The notes under the pieces: model-generated
Told to the model about the DNA's origin: nothing
Seen by the model: the letters and a program-made list of their open reading frames with translations, nothing else
Databases searched by the model: none
Program-made: the position numbers and the translations under genes
Shown: piece by piece, positions 52,106-61,165 of the stretch
How the letters are laid out: each line of letters begins with the position of its first letter
Numbering within the stretch: the stretch's first letter is position 1
NCBI RefSeq assembly: GCF_000813845.1
Contig: NZ_JWTB01000020.1
Coordinates: forward strand, 1 to 64,000
DNA from: Pseudarthrobacter phenanthrenivorans
Lineage (GTDB): Bacteria; Actinomycetota; Actinomycetes; Actinomycetales; Micrococcaceae
DNA length: 64,000 bases
Direction of reading: 5' to 3'

Positions 52106-53779
52106 TTAGTAGCCGTAGTGGGTCTTGGCGAAGTCCTCGGTGATGAAACCGTTGACAATGTCGTACTCAATGTCTTCGCGGCTACGTTTGGAGACATCTC
52201 CGAAACCGCCACCGCCCCCAACGGCCAGGCGGACGACGTCGCCGGCCTTGACCTTCCGTGCGTTGGCCTTCAGCGTCCGGGCCTCATCGTGGCGGCCAGG
52301 ATTGATCACCACTTCCGGGCCCTGGGCGTCAGACCCGCCGAAGAGACCCCAGGCCGGCGTCTTGGACCGTTCGAACCAGAGGCCCACCACGCAGTCGGCC
52401 AGGAACTCGTATTCACGGATCACTCCGTTGCCGCCGCGCCACTGCCCGGGGCCACCGGAGTTCGGCCGGATGGAGTATTCGTTGATCCGCAGCGGGTAAC
52501 GGGTTTCCATCATTTCGATGGGCAGGTCCTTGAGCGAGCCGTTGACGTTGTTGATCATGGCGGATTCGCCGTCCGTGCCCTGCCAGGCGCCCCAGCCGCC
52601 CAGGGTGGCTTCCATGCTGACAAAGTTCCGGCCGAAGCGGGGATCGAAGCCGGCGGCGGTGATGATCATTGAGTCGCCGTGGCTGGCGCTGGCTACGCGT
52701 TCAGGCATGGCGGGTGCCATTGCCTTGGAGACCAGGTCGATCAGTAGTCCCAGATGGGAGAAGTACCACTGGCAGGGTGCGGGTGCCACGGCGCCGAGCA
52801 CCGAGCCGGAACGCACTTGGGTGGTCAGCGGGCGGAAGGATCCGCCGTTGGAGTTGGAGTCCGGGCTGACCAGGAGCTTGTATCCCACACGCAGGGCCGA
52901 AACGGCTTGGGCTGCGCCGCAGTTGACCGGGCCCATGGTCTGGTCGGCGGAGCCGGTAACGTCGAAGTCGACCGTGTCGCCGGCGACCGTGATCTTCAGC
53001 CTGATGGGGATGGGGGTGTCCAGGTTGATGCCGTCGTTGTCCAGCACACCTTCGGCTTCGTAGACGCCGTCCGGGATGTTGCGGACCGTTTCGCGTTCGA
53101 TCTCCTCAGTCTGGCGGAAGATTTCATCGCGGGCAGCATCGAGCTGTTCCATGCCGTACCTGCCCACCAGCTCCTTCATCCGGGTGGTTCCCATCCGGAG
53201 TGCGGCGATCATCGCGTGCATGTCGCCGATGGTCTGGTAGGGGAAGCGCACGTTGGTACGAATCAGGTCCACCACGGAGGTTTCAATGCCGGCTTCCATG
53301 AGCTTGACCGGCCCCATGCGGAAGCCTTCCTGGAAGATGTCCGTGGCATCCATCGAGCCGCCCACATCCTTGGACCCCATGTCCATCCAGTGCGCACGCG
53401 TGGCGGCGAAGCCAACCACCGAGCCGTTATCAAAAATCGGCGCGAAAATGGTGACATCGTTCAGGTGGGTTCCGCCGAGGTAGGAGTCGTTAAGGATCCA
53501 CACGTCCCCTTCCTGCCAGACCTCACGGCCGTACAGCTCCTCCACGGCGATGGAGCACGTTTCCAGGTTGCCGAGGAACAGGGGGAGCCCGGCGGACTGT
53601 CCGAGGACGCGGTGTTCGGTGTCCAGCAGCGCCACCACGCAGTCACCGCCCTCGTAGAGGATGGGTGAGTAGGCGGAGCGGATCAGGGTGGCGTTCATAT
53701 CGTCCGCGGCGCTGGTTAGCGCGTTGCGGATGATTTCCACGGTTACGGGATCCAGGGTTTTGACTGCAGCGATTGTCAT
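52106..53779 (-). CDS. hyuB: Hydantoinase B/N-methylhydantoinase beta-type subunit
   Basis: Predicted 557-residue HyuB protein: VTVEIIRNALTSAADDMNATLIRSAYSPI, DVWILNDSYLGGTHLND, HWMDMGSKDVGGS and NSGGPGQWRGGNG are family signatures, ending GGGGGFGDVSKR. HyuA/HyuB complexes use ATP to open cyclic amides such as hydantoins, N-methylhydantoin or 5-oxoproline, and are related to acetone and acetophenone carboxylases. Start at ATG 53779 with GAGGT upstream. Downstream of hyuA by 10 bases. Confidence 0.93.
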   Translation of the reverse strand: MTIAAVKTLDPVTVEIIRNALTSAADDMNATLIRSAYSPILYEGGDCVVALLDTEHRVLGQSAGLPLFLGNLETCSIAVEELYGREVWQEGDVWILNDSYLGGTHLNDVTIFAPIFDNGSVVGFAATRAHWMDMGSKDVGGSMDATDIFQEGFRMGPVKLMEAGIETSVVDLIRTNVRFPYQTIGDMHAMIAALRMGTTRMKELVGRYGMEQLDAARDEIFRQTEEIERETVRNIPDGVYEAEGVLDNDGINLDTPIPIRLKITVAGDTVDFDVTGSADQTMGPVNCGAAQAVSALRVGYKLLVSPDSNSNGGSFRPLTTQVRSGSVLGAVAPAPCQWYFSHLGLLIDLVSKAMAPAMPERVASASHGDSMIITAAGFDPRFGRNFVSMEATLGGWGAWQGTDGESAMINNVNGSLKDLPIEMMETRYPLRINEYSIRPNSGGPGQWRGGNGVIREYEFLADCVVGLWFERSKTPAWGLFGGSDAQGPEVVINPGRHDEARTLKANARKVKAGDVVRLAVGGGGGFGDVSKRSREDIEYDIVNGFITEDFAKTHYGY

Positions 53780-53789
53780 TAGTGGTACC

Positions 53790-55841
53790 TCAATTTCCTT
53801 CTGCGTCTTCAGTGCGGATGACCAGGGAGCCGAACTCGTCGACCGTGACGTTGAACCCGGGGGGCACCACGGTGGTGGCGGTCTGTTCCACGATGACGGC
53901 GGGGCCTTCGAAGGCGTGCCCGGCGGCCAGGTCGTCGCGGCGCACCACGGTGGTCTCGTGTTCTTCGTGGTCAAAGACCACCCGGCGCATTTCGTGCTTG
54001 AACTGCGGGCTCTGTGCGGCGGCGAAGAGCGGTGCCTCCAGCCGGCCCAGGTCACCAACGGCCTGCGTCCGCAGTGCCACGATTTCGATGGGGGCGCCCA
54101 GGTTGGAGTGCCCGTAGCGCTCGTGGTACATCGCGGAGAAGCGGGCAGCCAGGTCGGCGACGAAGCCGTCTGACTCGGGTTCGTCGGCCGAGGTCAGCGG
54201 AACGTTCAGCGAAAATTCCTGCGACTGGTAGCGCACGTCCACGGAGGCGGTGGTGCGGCGGCTTTCCTCGGGGACGCCCTCGGAGACCAGGGACTTCAGG
54301 CCCTCCACTTCCATCCTTCGCAGGACACCGGCCATGTCAGCCACGTCGATGTCCTCGTCGAGGAAGAAGTACGGTTCGGAGAAGTCCTTGCGGATGTTCG
54401 TCTGCAGCATGCCCCATGCCGAGAACGCACCGGGGAAACGGGGAACCACGGTTTCCGGGATCCCCAGCTCCTTGGCGAGGAAGACTGCGTGCATGGGCCC
54501 TGCGCCGCCGAATGCGACGAGGGCAAAGTCGCGCGGTTCGATGCCACGGGAGATGGTGATGGTCCTGATGGCCTGCGCCATCTGGGAGTTTGCGACGTCG
54601 CAGATGCCTTCGGCCATGGCGATCGGGTCCATGCCGAGTTCGTCTCCGACTGTTTTGAGTGCCGTGATGGCCGCTTCCCGGTCCAGGGCAACCTGTCCGC
54701 CTGCGAACCAGTCGGGATCGACCCGACCGAGCACCAGGTTGGCGTCGGTGACGGTGGGTTCGGTGCCGCCGCGGCCGTAGCAGGCCGGGCCGGGGGTGGC
54801 CCCCGCCGAACGTGGGCCCACTCGGAGGCCGCCGGCTTCGAGCCACGCCACAGAGCCGCCGCCGGCCCCCACGGTGTGGATGTTGACGACGCTCATGAGC
54901 ATCGGCAGGCCTTCGAGGTGGGCTTCGGTGGACACGTCGGGTTTCCCGTCGACCACCAGGGAGACGTCGAAGGAGGTGCCACCCATGTCAACACCGATGA
55001 GGTTGCGGTTGCCTGACACGCCGGCCAGCTCGACGTCGCCCATTGCGCCGCCGACCGGCCCGGACAGCAGCGTCTGAAGGGGACGCTTGCGGGCGGACTC
55101 GGCGGTGAGCACACCGCCGGAGGACTGCATAATGTGCAGGGGAGCCTCCACGCCGCGGTCGGCAAGCTTCTCCTCCAGGTCCAGTAGGTAGTTGCGGACC
55201 ACGGGGCCCGTGTATGCCTCGACGACGGCGGACGAGGTGCGCTCGTATTCGCGCCATTCCTTGGCTGCTTCATGCGAAAGGGAGATGGTGAAGTCTTCGC
55301 CCAGTTCTTCGAGCAGGATTTCGCGGGCACGAAGTTCATGGGCCGGGTTCTTGTAGCTGAAGAGGAAGGCTACGGCCACGGCGCCGTATCCTTCGTCCAG
55401 AGCCCGGCGGGCTGCTTGGCGGACCGCCACTTCGTCGAGTGGCCGGATCTCGTGGCCCTGACCGTCGAAGCGGCCGCCGACGCCGATGACGTCCTTCCGC
55501 TCGACCAGGGGAGCCGGCTTGCGGTATTGGGCGTTGTAGAGCTCCAGGCGGGGGCCGCGGGCGATGTGGTAAGAGTCCTCGACGCCGGCCGTGGCCAGCA
55601 GCAGTACGGGAACGCCGCGGCGCTCGAGGAAAGCGTTCAGGCCCTGGGTGGTGCCGTGCACCAGGAATTCGATATCGGAAAGGTCGGTAACAATCGATTC
55701 GAGTCCGGCGATGACTCCGGCACTCAGGTTGCCCGGTGTGGTTGATGCTTTTGTCGCTTCATAGGTTCCTGCAGCCTGGTCGTACGCCACGATGTCCGTG
55801 AACGTTCCGCCGATATCCATCGACACCCTGTAGTTCGGCAT
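53790..55841 (-). CDS. hyuA: Hydantoinase A-type subunit
   Basis: Predicted 683-residue ATP-dependent HyuA protein. The phosphate loop MDIGGTFTD near residue 10 is intact; FLVHGTTQGLNAFLERRG, SLSHEAAKEWREYERTSSAV, MQSSGGVLTA, LSGPVGGAMG, GVDMGGTSFDVSL and GGAGPMHAVFLAKELGI are conserved ASKHA-fold and family motifs. Complete at 683 residues, normal for this family. First gene of the cluster, 10 bases before hyuB. Its intact ATP site contrasts with the degenerate copy at 47042. Confidence 0.95.
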   Translation of the reverse strand: MPNYRVSMDIGGTFTDIVAYDQAAGTYEATKASTTPGNLSAGVIAGLESIVTDLSDIEFLVHGTTQGLNAFLERRGVPVLLLATAGVEDSYHIARGPRLELYNAQYRKPAPLVERKDVIGVGGRFDGQGHEIRPLDEVAVRQAARRALDEGYGAVAVAFLFSYKNPAHELRAREILLEELGEDFTISLSHEAAKEWREYERTSSAVVEAYTGPVVRNYLLDLEEKLADRGVEAPLHIMQSSGGVLTAESARKRPLQTLLSGPVGGAMGDVELAGVSGNRNLIGVDMGGTSFDVSLVVDGKPDVSTEAHLEGLPMLMSVVNIHTVGAGGGSVAWLEAGGLRVGPRSAGATPGPACYGRGGTEPTVTDANLVLGRVDPDWFAGGQVALDREAAITALKTVGDELGMDPIAMAEGICDVANSQMAQAIRTITISRGIEPRDFALVAFGGAGPMHAVFLAKELGIPETVVPRFPGAFSAWGMLQTNIRKDFSEPYFFLDEDIDVADMAGVLRRMEVEGLKSLVSEGVPEESRRTTASVDVRYQSQEFSLNVPLTSADEPESDGFVADLAARFSAMYHERYGHSNLGAPIEIVALRTQAVGDLGRLEAPLFAAAQSPQFKHEMRRVVFDHEEHETTVVRRDDLAAGHAFEGPAVIVEQTATTVVPPGFNVTVDEFGSLVIRTEDAEGN

Positions 55842-56250
55842 CTTTATCTCCTCATGGTTCTGGGGGTGGAACTTGGTGTGTGGAAGATCACGTTAGGCGT
55901 GAGGGGTTCCGGGACCGGGTGCGTCGTGCACAATTCTGGAGAAGGAGAAAGTGCATGCGGCCTAAAGAGGCGCTGGGAAGGCCGGTTTGGAAGGGAGTTT
56001 TTGCAACGCAAAAAGCGGGGATGGCATTTCAAGCCTGGTGCTTGACGCATTCAAACTGGTGTGTCGCCCTGTCCTCCCGTACGCAGGCGGTGGACCTGCA
56101 AATCTGGCGGTGCTGGCTTCGCAGGGGACGGATACGCTGTGGGAGAACCCGCCCAACTTCCTCCACCAACGCCCGGTTAAGTCCCAGTTTCCGGACGTAC
56201 ACTGACCTCGCACCACGTTTTGTGGACACACCGTCAGGTTGGAGCCCGCC
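55842..56250. other. Divergent intergenic region between hyuA and the ABC exporter
   Basis: 409 bases. A frame starting at 55954 has a good GAGAAGGAG site but runs into the exporter gene in another frame and looks non-coding after about 30 codons. The region should hold the hyu cluster promoter; GTGCAC near 55927 and several AT-rich blocks (for example GCAACGCAAAAAGCG) are present, with no clear operator. Confidence 0.5.
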
Positions 56251-57984
56251 TTGCTCTGGAAGTTGCTTGTCGAATACCTGCGGCCGCACCGGCCGCTGCT
56301 GGCCGCCGTCGTGGTGTTCCAGCTGGCGCAGTCCATTGCGTCGCTGTACCTGCCCACGCTGAACGCGGACATCATTGACCAGGGGGTGGCCCGGGGCGAT
56401 ACCGGCTACATCCTCTCCACCGGCAGCTTCATGCTGCTCATAACCCTGGCGCAGATCGTGTGCGCTGTAGTGGCCGTGTACTTCGGCGCCAAAGCCGCCA
56501 TGGGACTGGGCCGGGACCTGCGCGGCGCCATCTTTGAACGCGTGGGCGAGTTCTCCGAACAGGAAGTCACGCGCTTCGGCGCACCCAGCCTGATCACCCG
56601 GTCCACCAACGACGTCCAGCAGGTCCAGCAGCTTGTCCTGATGTCCGCGACGCTCATGGTGGCGGCCCCCATGCTGAGTATCGGCGGGGTGATCATGGCC
56701 ATCCGGCAGGACGCCCAGCTGTCCTGGCTCATCGCCGTGTGCGTCCCGGTGCTGCTGATCGCCGTCGGACTTATTGTCACCCGGATGGTGCCGCTGTTCC
56801 GCAAGATGCAGGCCCGGATCGATACCGTGAACCGCGTCCTGCGGGAGCAGTTGACGGGCATCCGCGTGGTGCGCGCCTTCGTGCGGGAGGACATGGAAAC
56901 CGCGCGCTTCGCCCGCGCCAACACGGACGTCACGGACGTGGCCCTCCGCGCCGGCCAGCTGATGGCGCTCATGTTCCCCGTAGTAATGCTGGTCCTGAAC
57001 GTTTCCAGCGTGGCGGTGATCTGGTTCGGCTCGTTCCGGATCGAGGACGGGTCCATGCAGGTGGGCACCCTGATCGCGTTCCTGAGCTACCTGATGCAGA
57101 TCCTGATGTCCGTCATGATGGCCACCTTCATGGCGGTGATGATTCCGCGCGCGTCGGTGTCCGCGGACCGCATTGGCGAGGTGCTGGGCACCAGCTCCAG
57201 CGTGGTGCCGCCCAAGGCGCCGGTCACCAGCGCGGTCCGGCGCGGTGAGCTGGAAATGCGCGACGTCGGATTCGCCTACCCGGGTGCCGACCAGCCCGTC
57301 CTGTCCGGGATCAGCTTCACCGCCCGCGCGGGGGAGACGACGGCGATCATCGGCAGCACCGGCTCGGGCAAGACCACCCTGGTGAACCTCATGCCCCGGC
57401 TCTTCGATGTCACTTCCGGCGCCGTGCTGATGGACGGCGTGGACGTGCGGGACCTGGACCCGGACCTGCTGTGGGGGCACATTGGCCTGGTGCCGCAGAA
57501 GCCTTACCTGTTCTCCGGCACCGTGCGCAGCAACCTGTTGTACGGCAACCCGGACGCCACCGAGGATGAGTTGTGGGACGCGCTGGAGATCGCCCAGGCC
57601 CGCGACTTCGTGGAGCAGATGGAGGATGGCCTGGACGCGGCCATCTCCCAGGGCGGTACCAACGTCTCCGGCGGGCAGCGGCAACGGCTGGCGATTGCAC
57701 GGGCGCTGGTGAAGCGGCCCGAGCTCTACATCTTTGACGATTCGTTCTCGTCCCTGGACACCGGGACGGACGCCCGGCTGCGGCAGGCGCTCAAGCGCAG
57801 CACCGCCGGTGCCACCATGGTGATCATCGCCCAGCGCGTGTCCAGCATTACGGACGCGGACCAGATTTTGGTGCTCGACGACGGCAGGATCGTTGCGCAC
57901 GGCACGCACCATGAGTTGCTGGAGAGTTCGGGGACATACCGCGAGATTGTCTCCTCCCAGCTGGCGGCGGAGGAGACGGTATGA
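56251..57984 (+). CDS. ABC exporter half-transporter, degenerate-site partner
   Basis: Predicted 577-residue type IV ABC exporter: six membrane helices (residues 15-310) then an ATPase domain. Walker A GSTGSGKTTL, signature NVSGGQRQRLAIARAL, Walker B with IFDDSFSSLD, where the catalytic glutamate is replaced by aspartate. TTG at 56251 has GGAG six bases upstream; a TTG at 56239 is the alternative. It overlaps the next exporter gene by 4 bases, so they form a heterodimer. Substrate may be a drug, lipid or peptide. Confidence 0.9.
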   Translation: MLWKLLVEYLRPHRPLLAAVVVFQLAQSIASLYLPTLNADIIDQGVARGDTGYILSTGSFMLLITLAQIVCAVVAVYFGAKAAMGLGRDLRGAIFERVGEFSEQEVTRFGAPSLITRSTNDVQQVQQLVLMSATLMVAAPMLSIGGVIMAIRQDAQLSWLIAVCVPVLLIAVGLIVTRMVPLFRKMQARIDTVNRVLREQLTGIRVVRAFVREDMETARFARANTDVTDVALRAGQLMALMFPVVMLVLNVSSVAVIWFGSFRIEDGSMQVGTLIAFLSYLMQILMSVMMATFMAVMIPRASVSADRIGEVLGTSSSVVPPKAPVTSAVRRGELEMRDVGFAYPGADQPVLSGISFTARAGETTAIIGSTGSGKTTLVNLMPRLFDVTSGAVLMDGVDVRDLDPDLLWGHIGLVPQKPYLFSGTVRSNLLYGNPDATEDELWDALEIAQARDFVEQMEDGLDAAISQGGTNVSGGQRQRLAIARALVKRPELYIFDDSFSSLDTGTDARLRQALKRSTAGATMVIIAQRVSSITDADQILVLDDGRIVAHGTHHELLESSGTYREIVSSQLAAEETV

Positions 57985-60023
57985 GCCACGGACCCACTCC
58001 AGTGCGCGGTGCCAAAGGCGCGCCCTCTGGTACCGCAGGCGGGGGCAAAGCCGGCCAGGCCGACGTCGTACGCATTCCGCGCCCGGCAGGCGGACCCGGA
58101 AGGGGCGGACCCTTTGCCGGGATGAATGTCCCGGCGGAGAAGGCAATGAACTTCAGTGGCTCCGCCAAGCGGCTGCTGGCTACCCTGCGGCCGGAACGCG
58201 CGTGGCTGATCCTGGTGCTGGTCATGGCCGTGGCGGGTGTGGTGCTGCAGGTCATCGGGCCGCGGCTGCTGGGTGAAGGCACCAACCTGATCTTCGCCGG
58301 GGTCGTGTCCAAGCAGCTGCCGCCGGGCATGACGCAGGCGCAGCTGATTGCGATGCTGCGGGCGTCGGGGGAGAACCAGAAGGCAGACATGCTCAGCGCC
58401 ATGACGCTGACGCCGGGAATGGGGATCGACTTCGGGGCGCTGGCCAGTGTGCTGACGTGGGCGCTGGTGCTGTACGTGCTGGGTTCGGCGTTCATGTGGG
58501 GGCAGGCGTATGTGCTGAACGGCGTGGTGCAGCGGACGGTGTTCGGGCTGCGGGAAAAGATCGAGGCGAAGATCAACCGGCTGCCGCTGCGGTACTTCGA
58601 CTCGATCCAGCGCGGTGAGCTGCTCAGCCGGGTGACCAACGATGTGGACAACATTTCGCAGAGCCTGCAGCAGTCCATCAGCCAGGCGGTGACGTCGCTG
58701 CTGACGGTGCTGGGCGTGCTGGTGATGATGTTCATCCTCTCGCCCACGCTGGCGCTGATCGCTCTGGTGACCATTCCGCTGACGCTCGGCATCACGGCCC
58801 TTATTGCCAAGCGATCGCAGAAACTGTTCGTGCAGCAGTGGAAGAACACGGGCGAGCTGAACGGGCAGATCGAGGAGACGTACACCGGGCATGCGCTGGT
58901 GAAGGTGTTCGGTCGGCAGCGTGAGGTGGGGGAGCGGTTCCGGCAGAAGAATGCCGAGCTGTATGACGCCAGCTTCGGTGCGCAGTTCATTTCCGGGCTG
59001 ATCATGCCGGCCATGACGTTTATCGGGAACCTGGTGTATGTGGGGATCGCCGTGGTGGGTGGCCTGCAGGTGGCGTCCGGTGCGATGCAGCTGGGCGATG
59101 TGCAGGCGTTCATCCAGTACTCACGGCAGTTCACGCAGCCGCTGGCGCAGCTGGGATCCATGGCGAACCTGCTGCAGTCCGGGGTGGCCTCTGCGGAGCG
59201 GGTGTTTGAGCTGCTGGACACGGAGGAACAGACCGCCGATCCCGTGGGAGCTGGGTTGCAGAGCCCGGATAGTGCCGTGCGCGGGCGGCTGGTGTTTGAG
59301 GATGTGTACTTCTCCTATTCGCCGGACAAGCCGCTGATTTCCGGGCTTTCGTTGGTGGCGGAGCCGGGGCAGACGGTGGCGATTGTGGGGCCGACCGGTG
59401 CGGGCAAGACCACGCTGGTGAACCTGATGATGCGGTTCTATGAGCTGGATGCCGGCCGGATCACGCTGGACGGCGTGGATATCACCACCATGAGCCGAAA
59501 TGACCTGCGCTCGCGGATGGGGATGGTGCTGCAGGATACGTGGCTGTTCGGCGGGACCATCCGGGACAACATCGCGTACGGCCGGCCCACTGCTTCCTCG
59601 GAGGAGGTGCTTGAGGCCGCGCGGGCAACGTATGTGGACCGGTTCGTGAAGTCCCTGCCCGAGGGGTACGACACCGTGCTGGACGACGAAGGTGCCAACG
59701 TATCCGCCGGTGAGAAGCAGTTGCTGACGATCGCGCGGGCGTTCCTGGCTTCGCCTTCTGTTTTGATCCTGGACGAGGCCACATCTTCCGTGGACACCCG
59801 GACCGAGGTGCTGGTGCAGAAGGCGATGAGCGCTTTGCGGTCCGACAGGACGTCCTTTGTGATTGCGCACCGCCTGTCCACGATCCGCGACGCCGACCTC
59901 ATCCTGGTCATGGAGAACGGGCAGATCGTGGAGCAAGGGAACCACGGTTCTTTGTTGGCCGCCGGCGGGGCTTACGCGCGGCTGTACGAGGCCCAGTTCG
60001 CGGCGCCCGTGGCGGAGGTTTGA
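57981..60023 (+). CDS. ABC exporter half-transporter, consensus-Walker partner
   Basis: Predicted 680-residue exporter subunit with a Gly/Pro-rich N-terminal extension of about 55 residues, six membrane helices and an ATPase domain. Walker A GPTGAGKTTL and Walker B VLILDEATSSVD are canonical, but the signature is NVSAGEKQLLTIARAF instead of LSGGQ. Together with the upstream subunit (VSGGQ, DD in Walker B), only one of the two composite ATP sites keeps a full set of residues, the arrangement of TM287/288- and BmrCD-type heterodimers. Confidence 0.93.
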   Translation: MSHGPTPVRGAKGAPSGTAGGGKAGQADVVRIPRPAGGPGRGGPFAGMNVPAEKAMNFSGSAKRLLATLRPERAWLILVLVMAVAGVVLQVIGPRLLGEGTNLIFAGVVSKQLPPGMTQAQLIAMLRASGENQKADMLSAMTLTPGMGIDFGALASVLTWALVLYVLGSAFMWGQAYVLNGVVQRTVFGLREKIEAKINRLPLRYFDSIQRGELLSRVTNDVDNISQSLQQSISQAVTSLLTVLGVLVMMFILSPTLALIALVTIPLTLGITALIAKRSQKLFVQQWKNTGELNGQIEETYTGHALVKVFGRQREVGERFRQKNAELYDASFGAQFISGLIMPAMTFIGNLVYVGIAVVGGLQVASGAMQLGDVQAFIQYSRQFTQPLAQLGSMANLLQSGVASAERVFELLDTEEQTADPVGAGLQSPDSAVRGRLVFEDVYFSYSPDKPLISGLSLVAEPGQTVAIVGPTGAGKTTLVNLMMRFYELDAGRITLDGVDITTMSRNDLRSRMGMVLQDTWLFGGTIRDNIAYGRPTASSEEVLEAARATYVDRFVKSLPEGYDTVLDDEGANVSAGEKQLLTIARAFLASPSVLILDEATSSVDTRTEVLVQKAMSALRSDRTSFVIAHRLSTIRDADLILVMENGQIVEQGNHGSLLAAGGAYARLYEAQFAAPVAEV

Positions 60024-60157
60024 AGGCGGTTTTCAGGTATAGGGACGCTTCTGTGGTGACAATGCCGTGCCATTTAATTACTTGATGATGAGACGTGAGG
60101 GGAGGGATAAGGAAGAGTTTTTGTCCCCGGAGCTGCAGGAAACTCCGCGCTGTTCGG

Positions 60158-60198
60158 AACTAGATTCAGTCCTAAGCTTCGCTTCGCTTTATCTAGTT
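60158..60198 (-). terminator. Hairpin at the end of the TIR gene
   Basis: AACTAGAT (60158-60165) and ATCTAGTT (60191-60198) form an 8-bp inverted repeat around a 25-base loop that contains a smaller AAGC/GCTT arm. Overlaps the TIR stop codon. Confidence 0.4.
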
Positions 60199-61092
60199 GT
60201 CCGCTGGATCCAGATCTGAGGCCATTAATTCCTGAGTCAGAGGTCCGTCGGGGGATACAATGTATTGATCCTTCCAGACCGGATCAATGATAATAAGGGT
60301 TTTGTCATTTCCCGGAAATTCGGCCTGATAATAATGTTGTATTGCGCGTTTCTCAATTTCACTCAAAGCCGTACTAGAATCAAGGACGTCCAAATTTTCA
60401 TTCACTGTTCTAAAATCTAGGATCGCAGTGCGCCCCCTAATAACCTTGTAGGCTTTGGTCGTGAAACTTTGTCCCTTGTAACGTTCACCGACGGAGACGG
60501 GGGTCGGGTTAATAACGGGCACCGTAAGTGCTTTGTCAAAGTCTCTAACAATGCGCAGCAGCTCATCAATTTTCTCGGTATCGGGCCGCTCGGGAGTTTT
60601 CGTCCTAGTTGCGGCTTCCTTCTTAAGCTTCTCGACAGCATCTTGTAGCTGCGGCCATTCCATGTCTATACGGGAATCTAAGGTTTCCTGCTTGATATTT
60701 GGGCCATATTCATTCAAGGACTTCATTAGTGATTTGAAGCCCTGTATGTTAGCCATCTTCATTTGGAAATTTTTGAAAGGACCAGCGACGTCGCTTGTGT
60801 CTTCAAAGTTTAGGAGGAGTACCCCTAGGCGCTTCCTGCGGTCCGAAACTTGCCGCGACAATGCTCCGGCCTCATAGTTCAGCCACTGTTCTAGTTGATT
60901 CTCTCTTGATACGCATATGATCCCAAAATCCGTATCATTGAGCTCCTCCTCAATTTGCGCCAGCCATTGCTCCCCCGCGGGAATCTCTGGGCTGTAAAAA
61001 GTAGTAACGGTGTCAAAAAGTCGTCCGATTGCCTCATTGAGCACCCCTGCAAAGTGGCAGGAGTTTTTGGACCAACTAATAAAGACTTTCAA
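60193..61092 (-). CDS. TIR domain protein
   Basis: Predicted 299-residue protein. The N-terminal 150 residues form a TIR domain: MKVFISWSKNS, EELNDTDFGIICVSRENQ, and QWLNYEAGALS with E74 at the position of the catalytic glutamate of NAD-cleaving TIR domains. The C-terminal half (from about 155) has no recognised domain and may be a sensor or partner-binding part. The gene is clearly AT-richer than its neighbours (60361-60420 holds 22 G/C of 60 by count) and uses A/T-ending codons, a sign of horizontal transfer. Bacterial TIR proteins are frequent effectors of anti-phage defence. Confidence 0.82.
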   Translation of the reverse strand: MKVFISWSKNSCHFAGVLNEAIGRLFDTVTTFYSPEIPAGEQWLAQIEEELNDTDFGIICVSRENQLEQWLNYEAGALSRQVSDRRKRLGVLLLNFEDTSDVAGPFKNFQMKMANIQGFKSLMKSLNEYGPNIKQETLDSRIDMEWPQLQDAVEKLKKEAATRTKTPERPDTEKIDELLRIVRDFDKALTVPVINPTPVSVGERYKGQSFTTKAYKVIRGRTAILDFRTVNENLDVLDSSTALSEIEKRAIQHYYQAEFPGNDKTLIIIDPVWKDQYIVSPDGPLTQELMASDLDPADN

Positions 61093-61165
61093 AACGGTTC
61101 ATCTCCCAGGGAGTTCGCGCTTATCGGTGACAGTATCAACTCGGCTGGCTTGAGTGGCTGGAACT

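Noticed and set aside
55954..56362. Frame with a good GAGAAGGAG ribosome binding site upstream of the ABC exporter
   Set aside because: It runs into the exporter gene in a different frame and turns into a Cys/Arg/Ser-rich sequence; only the first 30 codons look protein-like.
56029..58146. 705-residue minus-strand frame opposite the ABC exporter
   Set aside because: The His/Gln/Arg-rich sequence is a typical antisense artefact of the exporter genes.
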